A stretch of 39,658 nt of DNA, from positions 1 to 39,658 of the forward strand of contig JAFVOP010000075.1 in assembly GCA_017505745.1 (NCBI GenBank). Direction: 5' to 3'. Below the pieces are notes generated by a model, which was not told the origin of the DNA, did not search any database, and saw nothing but the letters and a program-made list of their open reading frames with translations. Below, piece by piece: positions 29,036-37,001 of the stretch. Made by a program: the position numbers and the translations under genes. How positions within the stretch are numbered: position 1 is the first letter of the stretch; every line of letters starts with the position of its first letter. This DNA is from Clostridia bacterium. Lineage in GTDB: Bacteria > Bacillota > Clostridia > Oscillospirales > CAG-272.

Positions 29036-29117
29036 GAGCTTTGCAATATTTTTCTCTAAAAAAAGAAAATAGAAGTTGCTCATAGCAATAAATGTCTCAA
29101 AAAAAGCAAAACATATC

Positions 29118-29146
29118 TTGAAAAGAGACAGAAAATGCGCTATACT
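29118..29146 (+). promoter_or_regulatory. SigA-type promoter of the oxidoreductase gene
   Basis: TTGAAA (29118-29123), 17 nt, TATACT (29141-29146). Predicted transcript start is near 29153, giving a leader of about 85 nt. Confidence 0.75.
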
Positions 29147-29161
29147 GAATACACAGGATCC

Positions 29162-29215
29162 AAACATCCGCAAAACGGATGTTTCCATCAGCAAATCTGC
29201 GCCGATCTTGGCGCA
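29162..29215 (+). promoter_or_regulatory. Two hairpins in the oxidoreductase 5' leader
   Basis: Stem 1: AAACATCCG (29162-29170) with CGGATGTTT (29176-29184), 9 bp. Stem 2: TGCGCC (29198-29203) with GGCGCA (29210-29215), 6 bp. Neither is followed by a T-run, so they are not ordinary terminators; they could stabilise the mRNA or serve in regulation. I do not recognise a riboswitch class. Confidence 0.5.
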
Positions 29216-29239
29216 TCAAGCGGAAAGGACTGTAGAAAG

Positions 29240-30286
29240 ATGAAAAAAATGAAGGTTGCCGTTGTAGGCTACGGCGGAATGGGCGGCTGGCACGTGGATA
29301 GAATCTCTCAGAATGACGTTGCCGAGGTTGCCGGTATCTATGATATCGACCCTGCCCGTTGTGAATTGGCAGAGAGCCGCGGAATCCACGTTTATGCCTC
29401 CTTGGAGGAGGTTTTGGCAGATCCCTCGGTGGAGCTGATTACGGTTGCAACACCGAACGACGTGCATGAGGAGATCGCCATTGCCGCAATGAATGCAGGC
29501 AAAAACGTGATCAGCGAAAAGCCGGTTACCATTTCTTTGGAATCGCTGGAGCGCATGATTGCGGCATCCGAGCGCAACGGGGTAAAATTCTCGGTTCACC
29601 AGAACCGCCGTTGGGATGCGGATTTTCTGGCTATGAAGCAGCTGTGCGATTCGGGCGAATTGGGCGACGTGATCAACATCGAATCCCGCGTGCACGGAAG
29701 CCGCGGAATCCCCGGCGACTGGAGAGGCGTGAAGAAATACGGCGGCGGTATGCTCTACGACTGGGGCATCCACCTCATCGACCAGATCCTGATGATCTTC
29801 GGCTTCAATCCCAAGCGCGTGAGCTGCATCTGCGATTACATTACCAACAGCGAGTGTGACGACGGCTTCCGTTTGGACATTTACTTTGAAAACGGCATTC
29901 GCGCAACCGTGGAGGTTGGCACCTACAACTTTATCAACATGCCGCGCTGGTATCTGCGCGCAAAGGGAGGCTCGGCATCCATCCCGGCATGGAAGACCCC
30001 CGTGGACGTGGTCAAGTGCGACAAGTGGCAGGAGCTGAACGTTACTCCCGTACAAACCGCTGCGGGTCTGACCAAAACGATGGCACCTCGCGACGATTAT
30101 ACCACAGATACCTACAAGATCGAGCTGCCGAAATCCGACGTGCACGATTACTACCGCAACTTCATCCGCGCGATCCGCGGAGAAGAGGAGCAGTTGATCA
30201 CTCACGATCAGATGCGCATGGATCTGAAGGTGATCCTGGCGGCATTCCAATCGGCAGAAACCGGCACGATTGTGGACATTCAATAA
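29240..30286 (+). CDS. Gfo/Idh/MocA family NAD(P)-dependent oxidoreductase
   Basis: A 348-residue sugar or inositol-type dehydrogenase. The N-terminal Rossmann fold shows GYGGMGGWH (residues about 10-18) and an aspartate after the second strand (YDID). The family motif EKPVT appears near residue 94, and HQNRRWDADF is the substrate-side segment. A C-terminal alpha/beta domain contains YGGGMLYDWGIHLIDQ with the likely catalytic/ligand His. The ATG at 29240 is chosen because GGAAAGGA precedes it and homology starts at residue 4; the open frame upstream overlaps the promoter. Substrate unknown. It converges on the ROK kinase gene, and a role in sugar catabolism beside the sulfatase operon is possible. 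Confidence 0.9.
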   Translation: MKKMKVAVVGYGGMGGWHVDRISQNDVAEVAGIYDIDPARCELAESRGIHVYASLEEVLADPSVELITVATPNDVHEEIAIAAMNAGKNVISEKPVTISLESLERMIAASERNGVKFSVHQNRRWDADFLAMKQLCDSGELGDVINIESRVHGSRGIPGDWRGVKKYGGGMLYDWGIHLIDQILMIFGFNPKRVSCICDYITNSECDDGFRLDIYFENGIRATVEVGTYNFINMPRWYLRAKGGSASIPAWKTPVDVVKCDKWQELNVTPVQTAAGLTKTMAPRDDYTTDTYKIELPKSDVHDYYRNFIRAIRGEEEQLITHDQMRMDLKVILAAFQSAETGTIVDIQ

Positions 30287-30292
30287 TTTTTA

Positions 30293-30330
30293 AGGAGGAT
30301 CTTCCGAAAAGAAGATCCTCCTGTTTTTTT
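30293..30330 (+). terminator. Intrinsic terminator of the oxidoreductase gene
   Basis: Stem AGGAGGATCTTC (30293-30304) with GAAGATCCTCCT (30311-30322), loop CGAAAA, then G and seven T residues. Confidence 0.93.
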
Positions 30331-30341
30331 GGAAAATGGGT

Positions 30342-30376
30342 GAAAAAGAGAGACCCCTTTTTCAAGGAGTCTCTCT
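30342..30376 (-). terminator. Intrinsic terminator of the HAD-sulfatase-ROK operon
   Basis: Minus strand: AGAGAGAC (30369-30376) pairs with GTCTCTCT (30347-30354), with further internal AAGG/CCTT pairing, followed by TTTTTC. It lies just after the ROK kinase stop. Confidence 0.8.
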
Positions 30377-30386
30377 GTCAAAATAT

Positions 30387-31346
30387 TTAAATTCCCAACA
30401 CGGCGGCGCCGATGATGCCGGCGTCGTTGCGGAGCTGAGCGATGCGGATATCGGGATTGGAAACAAGGCCGGTTCCGTACTGCTGCGCGCGCACAAGCGG
30501 GACCACGAGATCGAGCAGATACTGCCCCTCGTTGGAGATGCCGCCGCCAATCGAGAGAACCTCGGGCTGGAAAATGTTGATCATGCTGGCAAGTCCGCTG
30601 GCCAGGTACTTGACGTACTCGGTCACCACCTCCGTGGCTGCGGCGTCACCCATGCGCATGGCGTCAAATGCGATGCGGCCGTTTACCTTCCCCTTTTTCG
30701 CAACCAGCTCGGTCATTGCGGTTTCACGGTTTTCGGCGGTGCATTGCACCAGCTTTTCTTTTGTCATGTTGATCAGGCCGGTTGCCGAGGAGTAGGCCTC
30801 CCAGCATCCCTTGCGGCCGCAGGAGCAGGGGCGTCCGTCTACCTCAATCACGATGTGACCAAGCTCACCCGCTGCCGAGTTAAAGCCCTTGAACACCTTT
30901 CCGTCCGCAATGATACCGCCGCCAACACCCGTGCCGAGCGTGATCATCACCGAAGATTTGCTGCCCTTTGCCGCGCCTGCAATGGCTTCGCCCCATGCGG
31001 CGGCGTTGGCATCGTTTTCAATGTGCATTTCACGGGCGGGGAAGCGCTCCTTGAGCAAGGGAATCATCGGGAAGTGACGAAAATTGAGGTTGTTGGCGTA
31101 GATCACAACGCCGGTCTCGTCATCCACGATACCGGGGGACGCGATGCCAACCGATGCAATGTCCTCCACGGTCAGTCCGGTTGCCTCGCAGAGTTTGTGA
31201 CAGAGCATCGCAATGTCATTCACAATTTCCTCAGACGGGCGGGAGGGCAGCGTAGGTGTGCTGTCCTTTGCGATGATCTCAAAGCTTTCGTTTACCAATC
31301 CGGCGGCGATGTTGGTTCCGCCAAGGTCAATGCCGATACGGTACAT
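30387..31346 (-). CDS. ROK family sugar kinase (probable glucokinase)
   Basis: A 319-residue ATP-dependent hexose kinase. Visible signatures: phosphate-binding DLGGTN (residues 7-12), ENDANAAAWGEA (catalytic Asp), TLGTGVGGGII, and the ROK zinc motif with His then CSCGRKGCWE. Length and zinc motif fit GlcK-type glucokinases, but ROK members also phosphorylate fructose, allose or N-acetylated amino sugars, so the substrate is not certain. It lies 41 nt after the sulfatase gene and is the last gene of that operon. That context suits phosphorylation of a monosaccharide released from a sulfated glycan. Confidence 0.9.
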   Translation of the reverse strand: MYRIGIDLGGTNIAAGLVNESFEIIAKDSTPTLPSRPSEEIVNDIAMLCHKLCEATGLTVEDIASVGIASPGIVDDETGVVIYANNLNFRHFPMIPLLKERFPAREMHIENDANAAAWGEAIAGAAKGSKSSVMITLGTGVGGGIIADGKVFKGFNSAAGELGHIVIEVDGRPCSCGRKGCWEAYSSATGLINMTKEKLVQCTAENRETAMTELVAKKGKVNGRIAFDAMRMGDAAATEVVTEYVKYLASGLASMINIFQPEVLSIGGGISNEGQYLLDLVVPLVRAQQYGTGLVSNPDIRIAQLRNDAGIIGAAVLGI

Positions 31347-31387
31347 AATGTAGGTTCCTTTCTGAATCGGGTAGTATTTTTATATGT

Positions 31388-32881
31388 TTATTTCTTTTTT
31401 CCGTACTTGGTGGGGTCGGGGGGATTAAAGGCGATGCGCTTGGTGGCGTCGGGGCCTACCATGCAAAGCTGCCCTCTGCCGTACACCGGCTCGCCTTTTC
31501 CGTCACGCGTTGGCTTTACGTATTCCAAAAACCACGCTTGCATCTCGTGGAAGAGCTCGTCGGCCTTTTTCTCTACAAAGGCGGGAGAATGGACGAAATT
31601 GCGAGTCTCCCACAGCAGATTGAAGCGCTCGTCGGGATCGTTTTTCAGATCGTAGAGCTCGTGAGGTCCGTAAGGGTAGCGGTGAATGTATTTCCATTCC
31701 TTGGTGCGGATCATGCGGGCGGGGCCGTATTCGTCAAACACCGTTACGGCCTCCCGATAGTTTCCGCTCTCTCCGCTCATAAGGGCGGGAAGAAAGCTTC
31801 TTCCCGGAAGCTTGTCGGCGTTGGGGTTCCGGATCCCAACGAAATCCAGCAGTGTAGGCATAAAATCGTAGGCCGAGAGCAAGGAATCGCAAACCGCGCC
31901 CTCCTTCACTGTACCGGGCATACTGATGATACAGGGAACCTTGCACGAGGTATCGTAGAGGTTGAGCGGTGTGGAGCAGTTGCCCTTGCCCCAAAGCCCG
32001 TGATGCCCGCAGTTGTAGCCGTTGTCGCTGGTGTAGATGATCAGCGTGTTTTCGAGAATACCGCGCTCTCTCAGCTTGTCCACCACGCGTCCCACGCCGT
32101 CGTCCACGCCTTGCACCGCCGCGTAGTAGCCGGCGAGCAGATCGCGCAGTGTGACGTATTCGCGATCGGGGTTCATAAAGGCTTCGGTATGGCGGATCTC
32201 CACGGGGTGTTGTTGGATCCATGGGCTTCTCGGTTCCTGTGGAATATCGGAGAAGGTGCAGCGCTCCATGTAATCATCCACGTATTCCTGCTTGTGTTGA
32301 TCCACCAGAGGGCTGTGAGGAGCGGTGTAGGCAAGGTTGAGGTAAAAGGGCTTCTTCTTGTCACAGCATTCGTCGATAAAGGAGAGCGCGTCGTCGGTAA
32401 TGATATCGGTGATGTAGCCCTTCGTTTCGGTCAGCTCCGTACCCCGAAATACGTTGGCGTCGCGGTAGGTGCCACTTCCTTTCAGGGTTGCAAACCAGTG
32501 CGAATATCCCTTTTGCGGCGTACAGGTTGCCCCCAGGTGCCATTTCCCGGATTGCCCGCATACGTATCCGTTGGCGGCCAAAAGCTCGGTGTATCCGGTG
32601 CATTCGGCCAGATATTCGATAGGAGGATCGGAGGGGGATTCTCCGCCGCCTCCGTGGATCCAGTCATGTACGCCGTGCTGGGAGGGGATCTGGCCCGTCA
32701 GGATCGACGCCCGTGCGGGAGAGCAGACGGGGGAGGCGCAAAAGAAATTGGAAAAATTGGTGCCGTTTGCCGCCAGCGCGTCGATATTCGGCGTTCGGAT
32801 CTCGCGGTTTCCGTTGCATCCAAGAGACCAATATCCCTGATCGTCGGTCAGAATCATAATGATGTTTGGCTTTTGGTTCAT
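31388..32881 (-). CDS. Type I sulfatase (cysteine type)
   Basis: A 497-residue arylsulfatase-superfamily enzyme that removes sulfate esters. The N-terminus has the metal-binding ILTDDQG. The signature VCSPARASILTG gives C-x-P-x-R, whose Cys must be converted to formylglycine; in anaerobes an anSME radical-SAM enzyme does this, and none is in this window. A second conserved metal region is YTSDNGYNCGHHG. No signal peptide is seen, so it should be cytoplasmic, acting on an imported sulfated sugar. The ATG at 32881 has GAGG upstream. It sits 28 nt after the HAD gene and 41 nt before the ROK gene. Some C-x-P-x-R proteins are phosphonate monoester hydrolases, but sulfatase is favoured. Confidence 0.9.
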   Translation of the reverse strand: MNQKPNIIMILTDDQGYWSLGCNGNREIRTPNIDALAANGTNFSNFFCASPVCSPARASILTGQIPSQHGVHDWIHGGGGESPSDPPIEYLAECTGYTELLAANGYVCGQSGKWHLGATCTPQKGYSHWFATLKGSGTYRDANVFRGTELTETKGYITDIITDDALSFIDECCDKKKPFYLNLAYTAPHSPLVDQHKQEYVDDYMERCTFSDIPQEPRSPWIQQHPVEIRHTEAFMNPDREYVTLRDLLAGYYAAVQGVDDGVGRVVDKLRERGILENTLIIYTSDNGYNCGHHGLWGKGNCSTPLNLYDTSCKVPCIISMPGTVKEGAVCDSLLSAYDFMPTLLDFVGIRNPNADKLPGRSFLPALMSGESGNYREAVTVFDEYGPARMIRTKEWKYIHRYPYGPHELYDLKNDPDERFNLLWETRNFVHSPAFVEKKADELFHEMQAWFLEYVKPTRDGKGEPVYGRGQLCMVGPDATKRIAFNPPDPTKYGKKK

Positions 32882-32909
32882 AGTGAAGCCTCGTTTCCTT
32901 GTATTTGTG

Positions 32910-33560
32910 TTAAGCGTTCAGGATGGCAAGCAGCTCCTGCGGCGCTTGACAAAGCATAACGGCGCCCGCATCGGTAAGCTCCTTCTCGGAGCCAAAGCCC
33001 CAAAGCACACCTGCGGCATCCACGCCGAGAAGCCTCGCGTCGGTGATATCGCTGGCGCGGTCGCCAACCATGAGCACGGACGTGGGGTCGGTGATCCCGA
33101 GGTGCTGCATCGCATAGACGATCACCTCGTGCTTTTCTCCGCGTGTGCCGTCCAGCTCGGGACCCGAGACGAAGGTGAAGTAACGGTCGATCCCGAAGTG
33201 CCGCAGAATTTGCTCGGCAAAGCAATGCGGCTTGCAGGTGGCGAGCACACAGGGGATCCCGGCAGCTTGCAGAGACTTCAGCAAATCCGCAATCCCCTCG
33301 TACACGCGGCACTCAAACATTCCGCCTGCGCGGTAGTTTTCACGGTAAAAATCCACAGCTCTGTGTGCGGCTTCGTTGTCCATACCGAAGAAGTGCGCAA
33401 AGCTCCAGGAGAGCGCGGGACCGATAAATCCGAGCAGCTCCTCTGCAGGGGGCGGAGTGATACCGCTTTTGCGCAGGGCGTACTGTACCGATTGCGTAAT
33501 TCCGGGGGAGGAATCGATCACGGTGCCGTCCAGGTCTAAAAAACAGTATTGATACTTCAT
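32910..33560 (-). CDS. HAD-superfamily hydrolase (phosphoglycolate phosphatase-like)
   Basis: A 216-residue subfamily IA phosphatase. Motif I is DLDGTVID with the nucleophilic Asp, motif II is the T in LATCKP, and motif III-IV is MVGDRASDI. The helical cap lies between about residues 15 and 85. The ATG at 33560 is chosen because homology begins at FLDLDGT a few residues later; the upstream extension overlaps the promoter. The ribosome binding site is weak (AAAGAG). It is the first gene of the operon with the sulfatase and ROK kinase, suggesting a sugar-phosphate substrate, but this family is promiscuous. Confidence 0.88.
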   Translation of the reverse strand: MKYQYCFLDLDGTVIDSSPGITQSVQYALRKSGITPPPAEELLGFIGPALSWSFAHFFGMDNEAAHRAVDFYRENYRAGGMFECRVYEGIADLLKSLQAAGIPCVLATCKPHCFAEQILRHFGIDRYFTFVSGPELDGTRGEKHEVIVYAMQHLGITDPTSVLMVGDRASDITDARLLGVDAAGVLWGFGSEKELTDAGAVMLCQAPQELLAILNA

Positions 33561-33593
33561 AAAACTCTTTCTTTCGGTTTTTTTCAAAACCTC

Positions 33594-33649
33594 TTGCAAG
33601 GTCTTGCATAGTATGATATAATTATACACGATAAACAAACAAAAAGCAA
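33594..33649. promoter_or_regulatory. Symmetric bidirectional SigA promoter
   Basis: Plus strand: TTGCAA (33594-33599), 17 nt, TATAAT (33617-33622) for the DUF6062 gene. Minus strand: TTGCTT (33644-33649), 17 nt, TATAAT (33621-33626) for the HAD operon. The two -10 elements overlap in the palindrome TATAATTATA (33617-33626), so the same 10 bp would serve both directions. Confidence 0.72.
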
Positions 33650-33674
33650 TATATCTGAAGAGGTTTTTTTAAAA

Positions 33675-34376
33675 ATGGATATGAATTTTACCATTCCGGT
33701 CAACGAGGCGTTTGAAGCGTCCGCTGCAGACCCTGCCTGCGGGTGCGCGCTCTGCGCCTTGCATCGGAAGCTGGAGGAGGACGAGCTGGATCTGATCCTC
33801 GGCGCATCAATGATGGAGCCCGACATCCGGATCCAAACCAACAAAAGCGGCTTTTGTCGCACACACTACGATATGATGTTTGTGCGAAAGAATCGCCTGG
33901 GAATGGCGCTCACCCTGGAGAGCCATTTGGCGGAATTGCGGAAGGAGATCAAGGACGGCGGACTTGGCGGCGGGCAGGGAAATAAGCCGATCAAGCGCAT
34001 TGAAGAGCTGGAAGAATCCTGCTACGTTTGCAACCGTATTTCACGCAATTTCGAAAATATGGTCGACACGGCGGTCTATCTTTGGGAAAAGGACGAGGAC
34101 TTTGCGCCCAAATTGAAGGCGCAGCCCTATTTTTGCCTGCCGCACTACCGCAAGCTGCTGTGGTACGGCCAAAAGCGCCTTGGCAAAAAGAAGCAGCCCG
34201 AATTTGCAAAGCAATGCGCCACGGTGGTGGAGACCTATTTTGACGAACTGCAAAAGGACGTAAGTTGGTTCTGTAAAAAATTTGACTACCGATACGATGC
34301 CGAGCCCTGGTACAACTCCAAGGACGCCGTGGAGCGCGCTTACAAGTTTTTGCGCTCGGATCTGCATAGTAAGTGA
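33675..34376 (+). CDS. DUF6062 family protein
   Basis: A 233-residue soluble protein common in Clostridia, of unknown function. Cys/His clusters are regularly placed: CGCALCALH near residue 16, GFCRTHYDMM near 55, CYVCNRI near 116 and FCLPHYRKLL near 152. The repeated C-x-x-C then C-x-x-H-Y pattern in each half suggests two related metal or redox sites from an internal duplication. AAGAGG lies about 11 nt before the ATG. It is divergent from the HAD gene and followed by a structured repeat. The family name is from recall of these motifs. Confidence 0.8.
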   Translation: MDMNFTIPVNEAFEASAADPACGCALCALHRKLEEDELDLILGASMMEPDIRIQTNKSGFCRTHYDMMFVRKNRLGMALTLESHLAELRKEIKDGGLGGGQGNKPIKRIEELEESCYVCNRISRNFENMVDTAVYLWEKDEDFAPKLKAQPYFCLPHYRKLLWYGQKRLGKKKQPEFAKQCATVVETYFDELQKDVSWFCKKFDYRYDAEPWYNSKDAVERAYKFLRSDLHSK

Positions 34377-34386
34377 GCGCTTTTTT
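34352..34386 (+). terminator. Candidate terminator overlapping the end of the DUF6062 gene
   Basis: GCGCTC (34352-34357) pairs with GAGCGC (34375-34380), then six T residues. The stem is short and the loop long (about 17 nt), so it may be weak. Confidence 0.55.
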
Positions 34387-34680
34387 GCGGAGAAACTTTT
34401 TATACGAACACTCCATTTGTGTAAAAACAGAAAGTTTTCTCTGTCAAACGAACCTGTAAACTCTTTTGGGTAGCGATCCCAAAATGGTAGCGGGATCATT
34501 GCGGCTATATCGTTCAGAGCGAACATCATTTGCCGCTATGGCAATTTGAGCGTTGCTCAAATTGAGAAGCGAAGCAAAACGCGCACGAAAGTAGCCAATT
34601 TCGCAATAAAAATGTGTGTAAAGTTCTTGAAAGGGGTCCGGGGAAAACTTCTTTCAAGAAGTTTTCCCCGGAAAAAACCG
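34387..34680 (+). repeat. Structured intergenic repeat element, copy B
   Basis: No gene is supported here. The element core is 34421-34671. It parallels 1-191: ACAGA/TCTGT stem (34427-34431/34440-34444), TTTTGGG/CCCAAAA stem (34464-34470/34478-34484), GTAGCGGGA stretch, the 52-nt block (34580-34631, identical to 103-154), then a 16-bp hairpin (34638-34653/34656-34671). Compared with copy A it has an extra insert of about 80 nt before the 52-nt block that includes a 10-bp stem CAATTTGAGC/GCTCAAATTG (34542-34551/34555-34564). It ends 9 nt before the mnmM ribosome binding site, so it would be in the mnmM leader if transcribed. Confidence 0.72.
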
Positions 34681-34693
34681 AAAAGGAGCACGT

Positions 34694-35248
34694 ATGATCG
34701 ACTTACTGGAATTACACAAATATTTTATCCGCAACCATTTGCGCGAGGGAGACGTAGCGGTCGACTTTACGATGGGAAACGGATACGACACCGAGTTTTT
34801 ATGCCGCACGGTGGGGGAGCGCGGACATGTATACGCGTTTGATATTCAGGCGCAGGCGGTGGAGTCCACGGCAAAGCGGTTGCGAGAGGTTGGCTGCCCC
34901 GAAAACTACACCCTGATACATGATTCGCACCACAACGTGAAAAACTATGTAAAAACGCCGATCAAGGCAGGGATGTTCAATCTTGGCTGGCTTCCGGGCG
35001 GTGACAAATCGGTTACCACGTTGCGAGAGACCACCATGCCTGCCATCGAAGCCGCGATCGAGCTGCTGGACCGCGATGCGATTTTAAACGTGGCGGTGTA
35101 TCCCGGACACGAGGAGGGCGATGCCGAGGGCAAAATGATCTGCGAGTATCTCGCGGGGATCAGCCGCCATCGGGTCTGCGCCACGCAGATCAAGATCGTC
35201 AATTCTCCCACGTCCCCCTATTTTATTGTGATTGAGACGAAGCCGTAA
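34694..35248 (+). CDS. mnmM: tRNA wobble-uridine methyltransferase MnmM (YtqB family)
   Basis: A 184-residue class I S-adenosylmethionine-dependent methyltransferase of the rRNA_methylase/YtqB family. In Bacillus subtilis this family performs the last methylation in mnm5s2U synthesis at tRNA position 34. Motifs: DFTMGNGYDTEFL (SAM-binding loop, residues about 24-36), the acidic end of strand 2 in YAFDIQ, and the family hallmark FNLGWLPGGDKS. AAAGGAG is 8 nt before the ATG. It is followed after 1 nt by the carboxypeptidase gene, implying translational coupling. Confidence 0.92.
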   Translation: MIDLLELHKYFIRNHLREGDVAVDFTMGNGYDTEFLCRTVGERGHVYAFDIQAQAVESTAKRLREVGCPENYTLIHDSHHNVKNYVKTPIKAGMFNLGWLPGGDKSVTTLRETTMPAIEAAIELLDRDAILNVAVYPGHEEGDAEGKMICEYLAGISRHRVCATQIKIVNSPTSPYFIVIETKP

Positions 35249-35249
35249 A

Positions 35250-36113
35250 ATGAAAAAACGATATATACCGTATTTACTCACCGTGTTGGCCCTTGCGATT
35301 TCTTTTGGGGGCTGCATTCGGTTATTACCCGATCAAGGGGAAGAGACAAGCATGGAACAACCCACTCTGCCACAGGAGCCACAGCACGAATATGAAACCG
35401 CCGTTTACGTTTACCAATCGAACGTGGATGAGGACGTATTGCTTACGGGCTTGGATCAGACCTATCTGCTGTTAGCAAACAAGATCTATATTTTGGGAAG
35501 CGATTACGAGCCGGCGTCGCTTTCCACGTTGACCTGCGCGACCAACGGAGGGAAAACAGTGGAGCTGGAAACGCGGACCGCCCAGGCCCTGTACGAAATG
35601 CTGCAGGAGATGGAGGCGGACGGTGTTTCGGATCTTGCGGTCACCAGCGGTTACCGCTCGTATTCTTATCAGGTGTCGTTGAATAATTATTATTTGAATC
35701 TGGAGGCGAGTGGGATCTCTGCCGATGCCTACCGCCATTTCGGAGCCGCATATATCAAAACGAATTATACTGACAAGGGGCTCTCCGCCCTGAGCGCCAA
35801 GGATGCCGAGGCTGTGGTGCGCTCCTATTCTGCCGAGCCCGGTAAAAGCGAGCATCAAACGGGACTTTGCATCGATTTCGTAACCTCCACGGCGGGCCTC
35901 ACCGAGGCCTTTGAGAATACCGAGGCCTTTGCATGGCTTTCGGAAAATGCTTACAAATTCGGCTTTATTTTGCGCTATCCAAAGGGAAAAGAGGGGGTTA
36001 CGGGATATACCTATGAGCCTTGGCACTACCGCTTTGTGGGGCGCGAGGCCGCAACCGACATCTATTATAGGGGCTTGACGCTGGAGGAATACCTCGGCGC
36101 GTCACAGACCTGA
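35250..36113 (+). CDS. VanY/LdcB-type D-alanyl carboxypeptidase lipoprotein
   Basis: A 287-residue zinc peptidase of family M15B that trims terminal D-Ala or an L-D bond from peptidoglycan stem peptides. Residues 1-22 form a signal peptide with a lipobox-like FGGC and Cys22; Phe at -3 is slightly atypical. Catalytic motifs: SGYRSYSYQ, GKSEHQTGLCIDF (the S-x-H-x-x-G-x-x-x-D ligand motif, with Cys where Ala is usual) and EPWHYRFVG. The ATG at 35250, one base past the mnmM stop, is chosen over the upstream 35232 ATG because it begins a clean signal peptide. The ribosome binding site is poor, which fits coupling to mnmM. Confidence 0.9.
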   Translation: MKKRYIPYLLTVLALAISFGGCIRLLPDQGEETSMEQPTLPQEPQHEYETAVYVYQSNVDEDVLLTGLDQTYLLLANKIYILGSDYEPASLSTLTCATNGGKTVELETRTAQALYEMLQEMEADGVSDLAVTSGYRSYSYQVSLNNYYLNLEASGISADAYRHFGAAYIKTNYTDKGLSALSAKDAEAVVRSYSAEPGKSEHQTGLCIDFVTSTAGLTEAFENTEAFAWLSENAYKFGFILRYPKGKEGVTGYTYEPWHYRFVGREAATDIYYRGLTLEEYLGASQT

Positions 36114-36139
36114 TTTTTCAAAGACAGGAGATAGAACAC

Positions 36140-36814
36140 ATGATTTTGAAGGGAAAGACCGCCTGCTTTTTGGGCGATAGCATCACCCAGGGCGTGGGTG
36201 TAAAGGACTGCCCAAACAACCGCTACGACAACCGCCTCGCGAAGGCGTGCGGAATGGAGGCCGTGTATAACTACGGCATTGGCGGCACGCGCATTGCCCA
36301 CCAATATCAGCCCTCCGAGGAAGCCTGCCGCGACATGACCTTTTGCGGCAGAGCCTTTTTCCTCCATCCCGATGCCGATCTGTACGTGGTGTACGGCGGC
36401 ATCAACGATTACATCCACGGCGACGCGCCCTTTGGGCAGATCGGCGACCGTACCCAAGGCAGCTTCTGCGGCGCGGTGTGGTATTTGATGAACCTGTTGC
36501 GCACGCGCTACGCGGGCAAGACCGTGGTATTTCTCACGCCTGCACGCAGCTGCTTTAAGCACGTGTCGGACACCGAGGTGTCTCCGCGTCCCATGAAGGC
36601 GCCCGATTCCAAGCCCGTGCTGGGATATGTGGACGCGATCCTTGAAACCGCCAAGGAATTTGATATTCCCGTGCTGGACCTTTACCGCAATCTTGGAATC
36701 AACCCCAACGAGGAGGAGGACCGCGCAAAATATACCACCGACGGTCTGCATTTCAACGATGACGGACACGCCGTGATCGCCGAAAGACTGAAATCCTTCC
36801 TGGAGGCACTTTGA
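36140..36814 (+). CDS. SGNH/GDSL family hydrolase
   Basis: A 224-residue esterase/lipase-type hydrolase. Block I is FLGDSITQG with nucleophile S14, block II is the Gly in GIGGTR, block III is GGINDY, and block V is DGLHFN with D201 and H204. No signal peptide is visible. The substrate is unknown; deacetylation of sugars is common in this superfamily. AGGAGA lies 10 nt upstream of the ATG. It follows the carboxypeptidase gene by 26 nt and closes that operon before a strong terminator. Confidence 0.9.
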   Translation: MILKGKTACFLGDSITQGVGVKDCPNNRYDNRLAKACGMEAVYNYGIGGTRIAHQYQPSEEACRDMTFCGRAFFLHPDADLYVVYGGINDYIHGDAPFGQIGDRTQGSFCGAVWYLMNLLRTRYAGKTVVFLTPARSCFKHVSDTEVSPRPMKAPDSKPVLGYVDAILETAKEFDIPVLDLYRNLGINPNEEEDRAKYTTDGLHFNDDGHAVIAERLKSFLEAL

Positions 36815-36867
36815 AGCACCTCACCCGCTTCGCAACGGGAAAAATCAGGAACGAAAAACAGTCCTTT

Positions 36868-36912
36868 GAGCGGTGGCTGATGCAATCCTGCATCGGTTGC
36901 CGCTCTTTTTTT
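36868..36912 (+). terminator. Intrinsic terminator of the mnmM operon
   Basis: A 17-bp stem (36868-36884 with 36889-36905, several G-T pairs), ATCC loop, followed by seven T residues. Confidence 0.93.
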
Positions 36913-36931
36913 ACGCTTTTTTCACAAATAG

Positions 36932-36963
36932 TTGACGTTCCGTTATTGTTTGAAAGGTATAAT
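36932..36963 (+). promoter_or_regulatory. Possible promoter of the zinc-ribbon membrane protein gene
   Basis: TTGACG (36932-36937) and a perfect TATAAT (36958-36963) are 20 nt apart, longer than optimal. The -10 is convincing; the -35 may be weak or activator-assisted. Confidence 0.45.
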
Positions 36964-37001
36964 GAAAGCAGAATCAAACGGGACAGAAAGGAAGCTATGC
37001 A

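Noticed and set aside
28961-29194. N-terminal extension of LepA by 78 residues from an upstream ATG.
   Set aside because: The extension overlaps the lepA promoter at 29007-29035 and has no family similarity; the GTG at 28960 gives the normal N-terminus.
34546-34842. 98-codon frame across the repeat element and start of mnmM, and the similar 81-codon frame at 45-290 with the same peptide stretch.
   Set aside because: The shared peptide comes from the identical 52-nt intergenic block. The two frames end differently, and neither has a ribosome binding site or a recognisable product.
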